Source: SLSG01 sp964477035 (GTDB lineage Bacteria; Bacteroidota; Bacteroidia; Bacteroidales; UBA7960). From it: DNA of 15,493 bases. The stretch lies in the NCBI GenBank assembly GCA_964477035.1, contig CAYZCW010000022.1:1-15493 (forward strand), read 5' to 3'. How positions within the stretch are numbered: the stretch's first letter is position 1; each line of letters opens with the position of its first letter. Both the position numbers and the translations under genes were made by a program. This document shows positions 1-5,560 of this stretch, in pieces. A model generated the notes under the pieces. That model ran no database searches. It saw nothing but the letters and a program-made list of their open reading frames with translations, and was not told where the DNA came from.

Positions 1-488
1 CCGGGGTACTCCCTTTGGAGGACCGTCTCCTCCAGGACGATGCTGGTGTGCTGACCGCCCATGGAGCCCTGGAAGTATTCGTACCAGCTGTGGTATTGAC
101 CCAGGCTGTCGGGGAAGACGAAATCCGGGCTTTCCGCCAGGTTGACCCGCAAGAGGGTTTCTCCCTCCGGGGTCTTCTCCAGGCTCAGGACCTCCAGTTT
201 CAGTCCGCCAAAATGATTGACCGACAGGGAATCAAGGAGGAGGCCAATCTTCTCTTCCAGCGTCAGTGAGGAAGGGACCTCCAGCATTTGCTCCACCGAC
301 GGAACCAGCGTCAGGGAGGCCGTGGCGGTGTCCACCACCTCACGGGTCGTATAAAGGGCCAGTTCATCCATGGATTCCTGTGAGGGCCGCGGTCCGCATC
401 CGACGAAAACAATGACCAGCCAGGCGGTGAGGCCCGCAAGGACGGGGGAGGGGCGTAAGTCGTACATAAGCCGTTGGATTAGGGTCAT
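1..488 (-). CDS. Lipoprotein, GerMN-like (3' end outside window)
   Basis: The frame is open from an ATG at 488 to the left edge, about 162 codons, with no stop seen. The N-terminus has an Arg-containing stretch, a hydrophobic helix (about residues 16-29) and a VFVGC lipobox-like site near residue 31, so the mature protein is probably a lipid-anchored envelope protein. The exported part has a predicted helix-strand region (SLTLEEKIGLLLDSL) and, near the edge, a segment GSMGGQHTSIVLEETVLQ that resembles the later half of GerMN-type domains. That family assignment is tentative and the function unknown. An in-frame TGA, which is the stop of the zinc-ribbon gene upstream, lies 21 nt before the start and limits extension. 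ATG at residue 8 is an alternative start. It is probably co-transcribed with the zinc-ribbon gene. Confidence 0.75.
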   Translation of the reverse strand, partial: MTLIQRLMYDLRPSPVLAGLTAWLVIVFVGCGPRPSQESMDELALYTTREVVDTATASLTLVPSVEQMLEVPSSLTLEEKIGLLLDSLSVNHFGGLKLEVLSLEKTPEGETLLRVNLAESPDFVFPDSLGQYHSWYEYFQGSMGGQHTSIVLEETVLQREYP

Positions 489-509
489 GGTCTGTAACTC
501 ATTGTCGGA

Positions 510-722
510 TCAGTCGTTCAAAAACCAGGAAATATGGGCGCATTGGGTGCAGACATAACAGGTGGCCGAGCGGTTGGCCCAGTCCAGGCCGAAGAAGGTG
601 GCCACGGAGGTGTTCAGCTGGGCCTTGCGGGAGCGGAAGCTTCCATTGCCGCAGACGGGGCATTTCAGTGCGCGGCCGTGGATGTGGACGGTTTCGGGTT
701 CGGATGAGTGAAAGATTCTCAT
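510..722 (-). CDS. Small zinc-ribbon protein (zinc_ribbon_13/DUF2082-like)
   Basis: A 70-residue protein with two Cys pairs: CPVCG at residues 21-25 and VCTQC at residues 57-61, plus an extra Cys at 55. About 30 residues separate the knuckles. The pattern (CPxCG, then FFGLDW in the middle, then a CxxC followed by an aromatic tail) matches small Zn-ribbon proteins annotated as putative nucleic-acid binders (DUF2082). A cytoplasmic metal-binding role is inferred; no partner is known. It is the first gene of a two-gene unit with the lipoprotein downstream (21 nt gap), and an exact Bacteroidota -7 box lies 47 nt upstream of the ATG. A longer 114-codon frame on the same strand (499-843) overlaps it but lacks such a motif. 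Confidence 0.75.
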   Translation of the reverse strand: MRIFHSSEPETVHIHGRALKCPVCGNGSFRSRKAQLNTSVATFFGLDWANRSATCYVCTQCAHISWFLND

Positions 723-769
723 AATCAGCGTGGTTTGGTGTGGGTTGGGGTGGCCGGGGCCTGGTCATG

Positions 770-777
770 CAAAAATA
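770..777 (-). promoter_or_regulatory. Bacteroidota -7 box TATTTTTG for the zinc-ribbon/lipoprotein unit
   Basis: Read on the minus strand, this is an exact match to TAnnTTTG, 47 nt before the ATG at 722. No clear TTTG -33 element is visible. The spacing is nearly the same as for two other minus-strand boxes in this window, which supports it. Confidence 0.45.
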
Positions 778-819
778 GGGAAAATTGCCGTTTTTCCCAT
801 TGCGTGGCCCGGGTTTCAT

Positions 820-827
820 TAACTTTA
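820..827 (+). promoter_or_regulatory. Candidate -7 box TAACTTTA for the glycosyltransferase
   Basis: A 7/8 match to TAnnTTTG with an ATTG element at 799-802 (17 nt spacing) and 44 nt of leader before the ATG at 872. It would form a divergent promoter pair with the box at 770-777. Confidence 0.3.
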
Positions 828-871
828 CCGGGCAATCAGGCACTGTTGATCAGGGCCGCCAGGTATTGGCT

Positions 872-1981
872 ATGCGCATACTGTTTGTACATTCCATCGG
901 CCGGAAAAAATACGGTGGGGGAGAGAGGTGGGTCGTGAAGGCCGCTTCCGGCTTACAGGCGGCCGGACACGAGGTGATGCTGGCGGCCCGCAGCCGGTCC
1001 GTGCTGGTGGAAGAAGCCGGAAGATCCGGCGTGGGGACCATCCCCTTCAACCTCTACAGCAACCTCAGCCTCTGGCAGGCCATCCGGCTGGCCCTGCTGA
1101 TCCGCCGTTACCGCTTCGAAGCCATTGTCTGCAAGGGGCAGGAACTGATCGTCTGCGGACTGGCCGCCCGCTTATCGGGCAGGCCCCTGCTTATCCGGCG
1201 GGCGGGGTCACCCCCCCGCAGAAGAAGCCGCAAGCTCGTTTGGCGCACCCGCTGTTTTGTGGATGGGGTCGTGACCAACACCCACAGCATCCGGGAGGTG
1301 TATGCCCGGCTCGGGCTGGACAAAGGAGGGTTGGTCCGGGTTGTTTACAATGGCTTGCAGGTGGATGACGGGGCCCCCGCCTTTGATTTCTCCTCCCGCT
1401 TTCCGGGGCGGACCATCGGTTTGTGCGTCGGGAGGCTCGCGGCACACAAGGGCTATCCCTTTCTGATAGATGCCCTGCCCTTGTTGAAAGAGGCCCATCC
1501 CGGGCTGTTGTTCTTTGTGATCGGGGACGGCAGGGACAGGGCCTGTTTTGAGGCCCGGGCCATTGAAAAGGGGGTGGAAGACATGATCCATTTTGCGGGA
1601 TACATCCACGACCCCGTTCCCTATTTTAAAGGGTGTGACTTTTTTCTGCATCCCTCCTTGTACGAAGGCATGCCCAATGCCGCCATGGAGGCCATGGCCT
1701 ATGGCAAGCCCGTGGTCATGACGCGGGTCAACGGGGCGGAGGAATTAAGCAATCAGGGGGCGCTGGCCGTGCTGATCCCCGCTTCCGATCCGGAGGCCAT
1801 TGCCCGGGCCGTGGCGGACTTGCTGGGAGACAGGCAGGCCTCCGGCAGGATGGCCGCAGCGGCAAAGGAGTTTGTCAGGAGCCGTTTCACCATGGAAAAG
1901 ATGGTCGCGGACCTGGAAGGGTTCATCCGGGAGCGGATGCAGGTGAAAAACAGGGACCCGCTTCCCCGCCAAAGCCATTAA
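872..1981 (+). CDS. Glycosyltransferase, GT4-like (GT-B fold)
   Basis: 369 residues, the usual size for the family. The N-terminal Rossmann half opens with MRILFVHS and a Gly-rich loop with GGGE near residues 15-18, the acceptor-side domain. The C-terminal half has GRLAAHKG (R188 and K193, expected to contact the donor phosphates), then IGDG near 217-220, HPSLYEG, and the E-x7-E pair E265/E273 in EGMPNAAME typical of retaining GT4 enzymes. It most likely transfers a sugar from a nucleotide-sugar donor to a surface-glycan or lipid intermediate at the inner face of the membrane; donor and acceptor cannot be read from the sequence. The frame is open 29 codons further upstream, but the ATG at 872 gives the canonical first beta strand. 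No other polysaccharide genes adjoin it. Its stop overlaps that of the convergent SRPBCC gene. Confidence 0.93.
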   Translation: MRILFVHSIGRKKYGGGERWVVKAASGLQAAGHEVMLAARSRSVLVEEAGRSGVGTIPFNLYSNLSLWQAIRLALLIRRYRFEAIVCKGQELIVCGLAARLSGRPLLIRRAGSPPRRRSRKLVWRTRCFVDGVVTNTHSIREVYARLGLDKGGLVRVVYNGLQVDDGAPAFDFSSRFPGRTIGLCVGRLAAHKGYPFLIDALPLLKEAHPGLLFFVIGDGRDRACFEARAIEKGVEDMIHFAGYIHDPVPYFKGCDFFLHPSLYEGMPNAAMEAMAYGKPVVMTRVNGAEELSNQGALAVLIPASDPEAIARAVADLLGDRQASGRMAAAAKEFVRSRFTMEKMVADLEGFIRERMQVKNRDPLPRQSH

Positions 1982-2442
1982 GACGCGTTAAACAAGCCTT
2001 CCATCACCTTCCTGCGGTAGTCAAAGATCTGTCCGAGCCGGGGGCGGATCAACAGGCGGTTGGCCACATCGCCCAGCAAGCCGAAGGGGGGCTTGTAGGA
2101 GATCACGTCCCGCATCAGGGTGCCGCTGCCCGAAGGTTCGAGGATGTGCTCGTGATGCCACAGGGCGTATGGGCCGGAGCGTTGCTCGTCCACGAAATAG
2201 CGGTTTTCGGCCACCTGGGTGATCTCGGTGACCCAGGTCGTCGTGTAGCCGGGCAGGGGCCTGACCCGGTAGGCGATCATCATGCCGGCATGCATCTTTT
2301 CGGGAAGGGGTCCGGAGATGATTTCAAAGCCCATGCCGGGCGGGGTGATCCTGCCCAGGTTGGCCGGGGAGGAGATGAAATCCCACAGTTTCTCCGGACC
2401 GCACCCGAAATACTGTTCCTGTTTGAATTGGTAAAAGCCCAT
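1978..2442 (-). CDS. SRPBCC family protein (polyketide cyclase/START-like)
   Basis: 154 residues. It begins with MGFYQFKQEQYF and continues with EKLWDFISSPANLGRITPPGMGF, the helix-grip signature of SRPBCC ligand-binding proteins in Bacteroidota. The later segments WVTEITQV, VDEQRSGPYALWHHEHILEP and MRDVISYKPPFG match the family beta sheet, and the terminal helix RLGQIFDYRRKVMEGLF closes the fold. It probably binds a hydrophobic ligand in the cytoplasm; ligand and role are unknown. Relatives are often found beside short-chain dehydrogenases and photolyases, which is notable because a dehydrogenase fragment lies just upstream. The ATG at 2442 is chosen because the longer open frame beyond it (to 2931) is out-of-frame shadow of the upstream gene. 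Confidence 0.85.
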   Translation of the reverse strand: MGFYQFKQEQYFGCGPEKLWDFISSPANLGRITPPGMGFEIISGPLPEKMHAGMMIAYRVRPLPGYTTTWVTEITQVAENRYFVDEQRSGPYALWHHEHILEPSGSGTLMRDVISYKPPFGLLGDVANRLLIRPRLGQIFDYRRKVMEGLFNAS

Positions 2443-2504
2443 GGTTTCTGTTATTTGTTCAAGTCGTGACCGAACGGGTTGGTGCTCCCGCCCGGTTTCC
2501 TCTG

Positions 2505-3140
2505 TCAAAGGCCGATGGTGACAGACAGAAGGCCCTGTGCCGGGTGGATCCCCAGGGAAATACTGTCCATGAACTCCAGCCTCAGGGAGCGTTGCCAGAG
2601 GTACATCGCCGCGTCGAAAATCAGCAGGAACCCTCCCTGCAGGATGACAGACCGGCCATAGCCCAGGAGCCTGTCCGCATGCTTGACGGACCTGCCGGCC
2701 CAGTGCGTCATGCCCAGTCCTGCCGCCATATACAATACATCCAGCCCCGCATTGATCAGGAACAGGCGTTCCATCCTCATGTGGCGCGCCATCAGTTGGG
2801 CGTCGTCCATCTGCGAAAAGTCGGTCAGGTGGTTGCCCAGCAGTGCCCCGGCGGCGATGGCCAGGTTCACCCCGTTCCAGAACAGGTTCATCTGGTGAAA
2901 GTACTGCCTGGCTCCCTCTCCGTGGCGCCACCCGATGGCCCCCGTGCTGATGTTCAGGATGGCCCAGCTGCCCAGCACCACCATGCCCGTATTGTTGTTG
3001 CGGAGACTCTGGGCATGGAATGCCGGGGATCCGGATTGTGCGAAGGCCTCGCCCGCCGGAAGCAGGACGACAAAGATCAACAGCAGGGCCAGGGCGGTTC
3101 CGATGCCGCCCGAACCGCCGGTGATGAGGTAATTTTTCAT
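2505..3140 (-). CDS. DUF6992-like membrane protein with an SDR-type N-terminus
   Basis: 211 residues from the ATG at 3140 (another in-frame ATG is at 3146). Residues about 50-200 show several hydrophobic segments and the pattern RQYFHQMNLFWNGVNLAIAAG, which I recognise from Bacteroidota DUF6992 proteins of unknown function. The first 18 residues instead contain ITGGSGGIGTALA, with TGxxxGIG at residues 7-14, which is the NAD(P)-binding loop of short-chain dehydrogenases preceded by a proper first beta strand. This passes directly into a hydrophobic core (LALLLIFVVLL) and a GEAFA/Q signal-peptidase site near residue 34. It looks like the start of a dehydrogenase gene joined to a DUF6992 gene inside its signal peptide, leaving a usable signal peptide. 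It lies 31 nt after the pterin dehydratase stop. The nearby N-gap makes assembly error possible. Confidence 0.75.
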   Translation of the reverse strand: MKNYLITGGSGGIGTALALLLIFVVLLPAGEAFAQSGSPAFHAQSLRNNNTGMVVLGSWAILNISTGAIGWRHGEGARQYFHQMNLFWNGVNLAIAAGALLGNHLTDFSQMDDAQLMARHMRMERLFLINAGLDVLYMAAGLGMTHWAGRSVKHADRLLGYGRSVILQGGFLLIFDAAMYLWQRSLRLEFMDSISLGIHPAQGLLSVTIGL

Positions 3141-3171
3141 GGGCATTTTTTCTGTTGGGTTGGGTTTGCGC

Positions 3172-3252
3172 TTATGTCACAACCACCGAATCCATTTCTT
3201 CTGCCAGGCTGAAATCCTTTTCGGTGAGTCCTCCGGCATCGTGGGTGCTCAG
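3172..3252 (-). CDS. phhB: Pterin-4a-carbinolamine dehydratase, C-terminal fragment at assembly gap
   Basis: The frame leaves the N-gap and encodes 26 residues ending at TAA (3172-3174). It contains LSTHDAGGLTEKDFSLAEEM, the highly conserved C-terminal block of 4a-hydroxytetrahydrobiopterin dehydratases, which dehydrate the carbinolamine formed by aromatic amino acid hydroxylases. The catalytic His residues of the N-terminal half would lie in the missing sequence, so intactness cannot be judged. The family is usually about 75-110 residues long. The next gene starts about 25-31 nt downstream on the same strand and is probably in the same operon. No aromatic hydroxylase is visible in the window. 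Confidence 0.8.
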   Translation of the reverse strand: MSTHDAGGLTEKDFSLAEEMDSVVVT

Positions 3253-3352
3253 NNNNNNNNNNNNNNNNNNNNNNNNNNNNNNNNNNNNNNNNNNNNNNNN
3301 NNNNNNNNNNNNNNNNNNNNNNNNNNNNNNNNNNNNNNNNNNNNNNNNNNNN
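3253..3352. other. Assembly gap of 100 N
   Basis: Exactly 100 undetermined bases, the conventional filler for a scaffold gap of unknown size. It removes the 5' part of the pterin dehydratase gene and leaves 69 bases (3353-3421) before the hydrolase stop, in which I see no start of a recognisable gene. Confidence 0.98.
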
Positions 3353-3421
3353 TGGGTTCTTGCCGCCGTCGGCCTGGGTCAGTCCGGAAATCAGCCCCCG
3401 CGGGACAATGGAAGACGGGCG

Positions 3422-4237
3422 CTACCGGCGGGTTGTCCCGGTGGCTGGCGGCAAAGAAATCGCCGTTAATTCATCCCGCAAAAACTGAAAAAACCTGTCC
3501 TTCGCGAATTTTTCCCGCCAGGGGGTGTGTCCGCATCGTGGCAGGGCCATCATCCTGAAATCGGGAAGCAAACTGGCAAGGGGCTTCTCCACCCCCTCCA
3601 CCGGGTGGGGGTCATCCGCTCCGTGAAGCGCCACCACCGGCATGATGATCTTCTCGGACTGTTCTGTAAGCCTGTGGTCTGTGCGCATGCCGGAGGCCTC
3701 TGCCCAGACCCCCTGAAAAATTTCCGGATTGAATGCGGCTTCCTCCTCGCCGGTTGGCAGGCATTCATAAGCATCGGCCCGGGCCATGAGCTGTCCGAAC
3801 CGTTCCCATGCCTTTTCACATGGTTTGCCCGAACGAATGACCCGGATCAATTCCTCCGTTTCTTTTCGCTCCTGCTTGTCAAGCCTGCCCAGGCGAATGG
3901 ACATCAGGTCCCGGTTGTACCGGTCCTCAAAAGCCGGGGCGCCGACCAGGATCAGTTTCCTGACAAGCCCGGGATAGCGGCCGGCAAACAGGAACCCCAG
4001 CCAGGCACCCCAGGAATGTCCGATCAGGATGATGGGCAAGTCCTCGCAAGCATCCAGCTGGCTCCGCAACTCCTTAATTTGTCCCTCGACGGATGTTTCT
4101 GTTTGCAGGAACTCCAGGACGCCACAATGTGCCGCCAGCTCCCTGGCCACGGGCCGCATGTCGCCTGCTGCGCCGGGTCCGCCATGAAGCAGCGCGGCCA
4201 GATACGGCCTTTGTCCGTATGTCCTGATGGTGCTCAT
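3422..4237 (-). CDS. Alpha/beta hydrolase, prolyl-aminopeptidase-like
   Basis: 271 residues with a full alpha/beta hydrolase layout: the oxyanion loop HGGPG at 18-22, the nucleophile elbow GHSWG with Ser75, the acid at GADDP (Asp208 or Asp209), and the general base in CGHTPW with His237. A cap region (about 105-190) rich in charged residues separates the two halves. The HGGPG motif and size resemble proline iminopeptidases and related hydrolases, but the substrate is not evident. No signal peptide is present, so it is cytoplasmic. It starts 84 nt after the DUF3795 stop with no good promoter between, so co-transcription is likely. The ATG at 4237 gives a short, sensible N-terminus. Confidence 0.88.
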   Translation of the reverse strand: MSTIRTYGQRPYLAALLHGGPGAAGDMRPVARELAAHCGVLEFLQTETSVEGQIKELRSQLDACEDLPIILIGHSWGAWLGFLFAGRYPGLVRKLILVGAPAFEDRYNRDLMSIRLGRLDKQERKETEELIRVIRSGKPCEKAWERFGQLMARADAYECLPTGEEEAAFNPEIFQGVWAEASGMRTDHRLTEQSEKIIMPVVALHGADDPHPVEGVEKPLASLLPDFRMMALPRCGHTPWREKFAKDRFFQFLRDELTAISLPPATGTTRR

Positions 4238-4321
4238 TGCATTGTCGGTTCGGTTTATTGGTTTGTCCTGCCGTTCCGGCCTTTTTGGGGAGAATTGCCC
4301 ATGCCCAGCTGCCTGGACTGG

Positions 4322-4891
4322 TCACCGTGCCGCCGGGGGGCGCCTTAACCTTAACTCCATGCCCAGGTCTTCCGCGGCCCGGGTCAATATACGACGCAGG
4401 TGCTTGTTGTTTTCCCGGATCCCGCCTGGCTTGGCGTCCTTCCTGATTTCCCGCCGGATCCCTTCCAGCTGGTCGAGGGGAAGCAGGGCGCACCCCAGAC
4501 AGAAGAGGTTTTTGGAGCGGCCGTCGTCATGCTGTGACAGAAATTCTTCCAGGATCTCCATGCGCCGGTTCTGTTGGCTTAAGAACGCGGCCATCCCCCG
4601 GGCATGGATAGAGCCCAGGTTGTGTAACATCCTTTGGTGGGTGACAAAGGAGTCGTAGCCGTTCTTTTCCGGATCAAACCGCTTGCAGGGGAACGCCGCG
4701 CATTCGGCGCAGACCTCCAGCCCGTGCCTGGATACGCAGCAGGTCAGCACCCCACAGGAAGGATGCTTCTCACGGAAGTTCCCGGCGCCACAGCCCGGAC
4801 AGGCCGAGTCCCCTTTGGTGTGGAACCGGGGGCATAACCCGCAATCAATGCCGCAGCATCCGATGGAAGGGTGTTTCTTTGCCTGCATCAT
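4322..4891 (-). CDS. DUF3795 Cys-rich protein
   Basis: 189 residues. It opens with CCGIDCGLCPRF (residues 12-23), followed by CPGCG, CGVLTCC and CAECAAFPC, a dense series of Cys pairs in the first 75 residues that matches the DUF3795 family, thought to bind metal but without an assigned function. The C-terminal half is helical and charged (QQNRRMEILEEFLSQ, a later FCLGC pair, then IRREIRKDAK), which is an extension to the basic domain. No signal peptide is present. Tandem ATGs at 4891 and 4888 are equally good starts. The 84-nt gap to the hydrolase downstream suggests a shared transcript. Confidence 0.82.
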   Translation of the reverse strand: MMQAKKHPSIGCCGIDCGLCPRFHTKGDSACPGCGAGNFREKHPSCGVLTCCVSRHGLEVCAECAAFPCKRFDPEKNGYDSFVTHQRMLHNLGSIHARGMAAFLSQQNRRMEILEEFLSQHDDGRSKNLFCLGCALLPLDQLEGIRREIRKDAKPGGIRENNKHLRRILTRAAEDLGMELRLRRPPAAR

Positions 4892-4906
4892 GAAGCCTTG
4901 ACGTGA

Positions 4907-5056
4907 TTAAGGGCGTGGGACTTCCTGCCATGTCCGGGGGATGGGAGCCATTCCCGTCCGACGAAATAAAAAAGCCGTGCGGCTGCCCGGGTTGGGCGGG
5001 CAGTTTCCCCGCCAACCCGCCAGGGCGCCGGTTAGAATCGTTGACAGGATATCCAT
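4907..5056 (-). pseudogene. Probable remnant of a GlsB/YeaQ-type small membrane protein gene
   Basis: A 49-codon frame begins MDILSTILTGALAGW, very like the start of GlsB/YeaQ/YmgE stress-associated membrane proteins (about 80 residues, usually followed by LAGKL). Here the frame continues RGNCPPNP, while the next frame over the same bases reads GLAGKL. Adding one extra TTGG unit would restore GWLAGKL, so a 4-bp slippage loss fits. The rest of the family (Gly-rich helices) is missing, and a hairpin plus T-run like a terminator follows within the frame. A TATTTTTG box 49 nt upstream of the ATG suggests it was or is transcribed. It could instead be a chance ORF; the similarity covers only about 20 residues. 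Confidence 0.42.
4971..5003 (-). terminator. Terminator-like hairpin with T-run
   Basis: On the minus strand a 7-bp stem CTGCCCG/CGGGCAG (4997-5003 with 4983-4989, 7-nt loop) is followed by a second small stem AGCCG/CGGCT-like element and then six T. It lies about 100 nt downstream of the -7 box at 5106-5113 and about 80 nt upstream of the DUF3795 start. It could end a short transcript or act as an attenuator before DUF3795. Confidence 0.4.
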
Positions 5057-5105
5057 GATCAAGAAATTTGGTTAAGAAATCATTGAAGACCAAAACAGCC
5101 TGAAT

Positions 5106-5113
5106 CAAAAATA
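5106..5113 (-). promoter_or_regulatory. Bacteroidota -7 box TATTTTTG upstream of the remnant and DUF3795
   Basis: An exact TAnnTTTG match on the minus strand, 49 nt upstream of the ATG at 5056 and 214 nt upstream of the DUF3795 ATG. No good -33 element is seen. It is divergent from the candidate box at 5179-5186. Confidence 0.4.
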
Positions 5114-5178
5114 ACACATATTTCAAAAACCTTGCATTTTAATTCGCTGATAGTGAACAATGGAGCCCCCTGATGCCT

Positions 5179-5186
5179 TACTTTTG
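5179..5186 (+). promoter_or_regulatory. Candidate -7 box TACTTTTG for the small membrane protein
   Basis: An exact TAnnTTTG match, but it lies only 21 nt before the ATG at 5208, giving a very short leader, and no -33 element is visible. Confidence 0.28.
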
Positions 5187-5207
5187 TACAGACCAAACCA
5201 AATGGCC

Positions 5208-5420
5208 ATGAAAAAGACAGGAATCGTCATCATCCTCATCGGGATCGCACTGACCATTTTTAGCAGTCTCAACCTTAGGACGGAAGAACGTGTCGTGGAG
5301 GTGGGGGACTTTGAGATTACCAGGGAGAAAGACAACGAACTCACCTGGCCGCGTTGGGTCGGTGTGGCTGTGATCGCCGGCGGGGTGGTGGTGTTCTTTC
5401 TTGGCGCAAGGAAAAAGTGA
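5208..5420 (+). CDS. Small two-helix membrane protein
   Basis: 70 residues from MKKTG. The first helix (IVIILIGIALTIFSSL, about 5-20) is followed by a charged loop with RTEERVVEVGDFEITREKDNE, then a second helix (VGVAVIAGGVVVFFLGA, about 51-67) and a basic end ARKK. Similar two-helix proteins of unknown function are common in Bacteroidota, with the loop containing VxxGxxEI(T/S)R. Both helices suggest an inner-membrane location with the loop on one face. ATGs at 5202 and 5160 are also in frame; the MKK start gives the normal positive N-terminus. It is convergent with the GH127 gene and divergent from the remnant at 4907-5056. Confidence 0.72.
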   Translation: MKKTGIVIILIGIALTIFSSLNLRTEERVVEVGDFEITREKDNELTWPRWVGVAVIAGGVVVFFLGARKK

Positions 5421-5467
5421 CGGGGTGGGGTGGTGTACAGCCCGGCTTATCTCCGTCCAAACGGCGG

Positions 5468-5505
5468 ATGCCGGCATAAAAATGACAGGCCCGGATAAAA
5501 CCGGG
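5468..5505. terminator. Possible bidirectional terminator between convergent genes
   Basis: Between the small membrane gene and the GH127 gene lie a perfect palindrome ATGCCGGCAT (5468-5477), followed on plus by five A, and a hairpin CCCGG/CCGGG with a 6-nt loop (5490-5505). On the minus strand a short T-run (ATTTTTATG) follows the latter after a few bases. Both stems are short, so this is a weak call. Confidence 0.3.
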
Positions 5506-5560
5506 AGCTCACTCCCTGGCCTTAACCGGACCTGATGATTCGAGAAGGGGTAGTTCGGTC

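Noticed and set aside
2466..3212. 248-codon open frame on the plus strand
   Set aside because: It lies wholly opposite the DUF6992-like gene, has low-complexity Gln/Pro/Arg-rich content and no motif; a high-GC shadow.
4271..4295. GCCG-TTC-CGGC stem followed by CTTTTT on the plus strand
   Set aside because: No plus-strand gene ends nearby and the stem is only 4 bp; likely chance.
3527..4348. 273-codon open frame on the plus strand
   Set aside because: Antisense to the alpha/beta hydrolase, whose catalytic motifs are intact on the other strand.
4845..5126. 93-codon minus-strand frame starting MKYVLFLIQAVLVF
   Set aside because: It overlaps the DUF3795 start and the hairpin; apart from the short GLAGKL match used for the remnant call, its Pro/Gly-rich body has no recognisable domain, and its start lies upstream of the -7 box.
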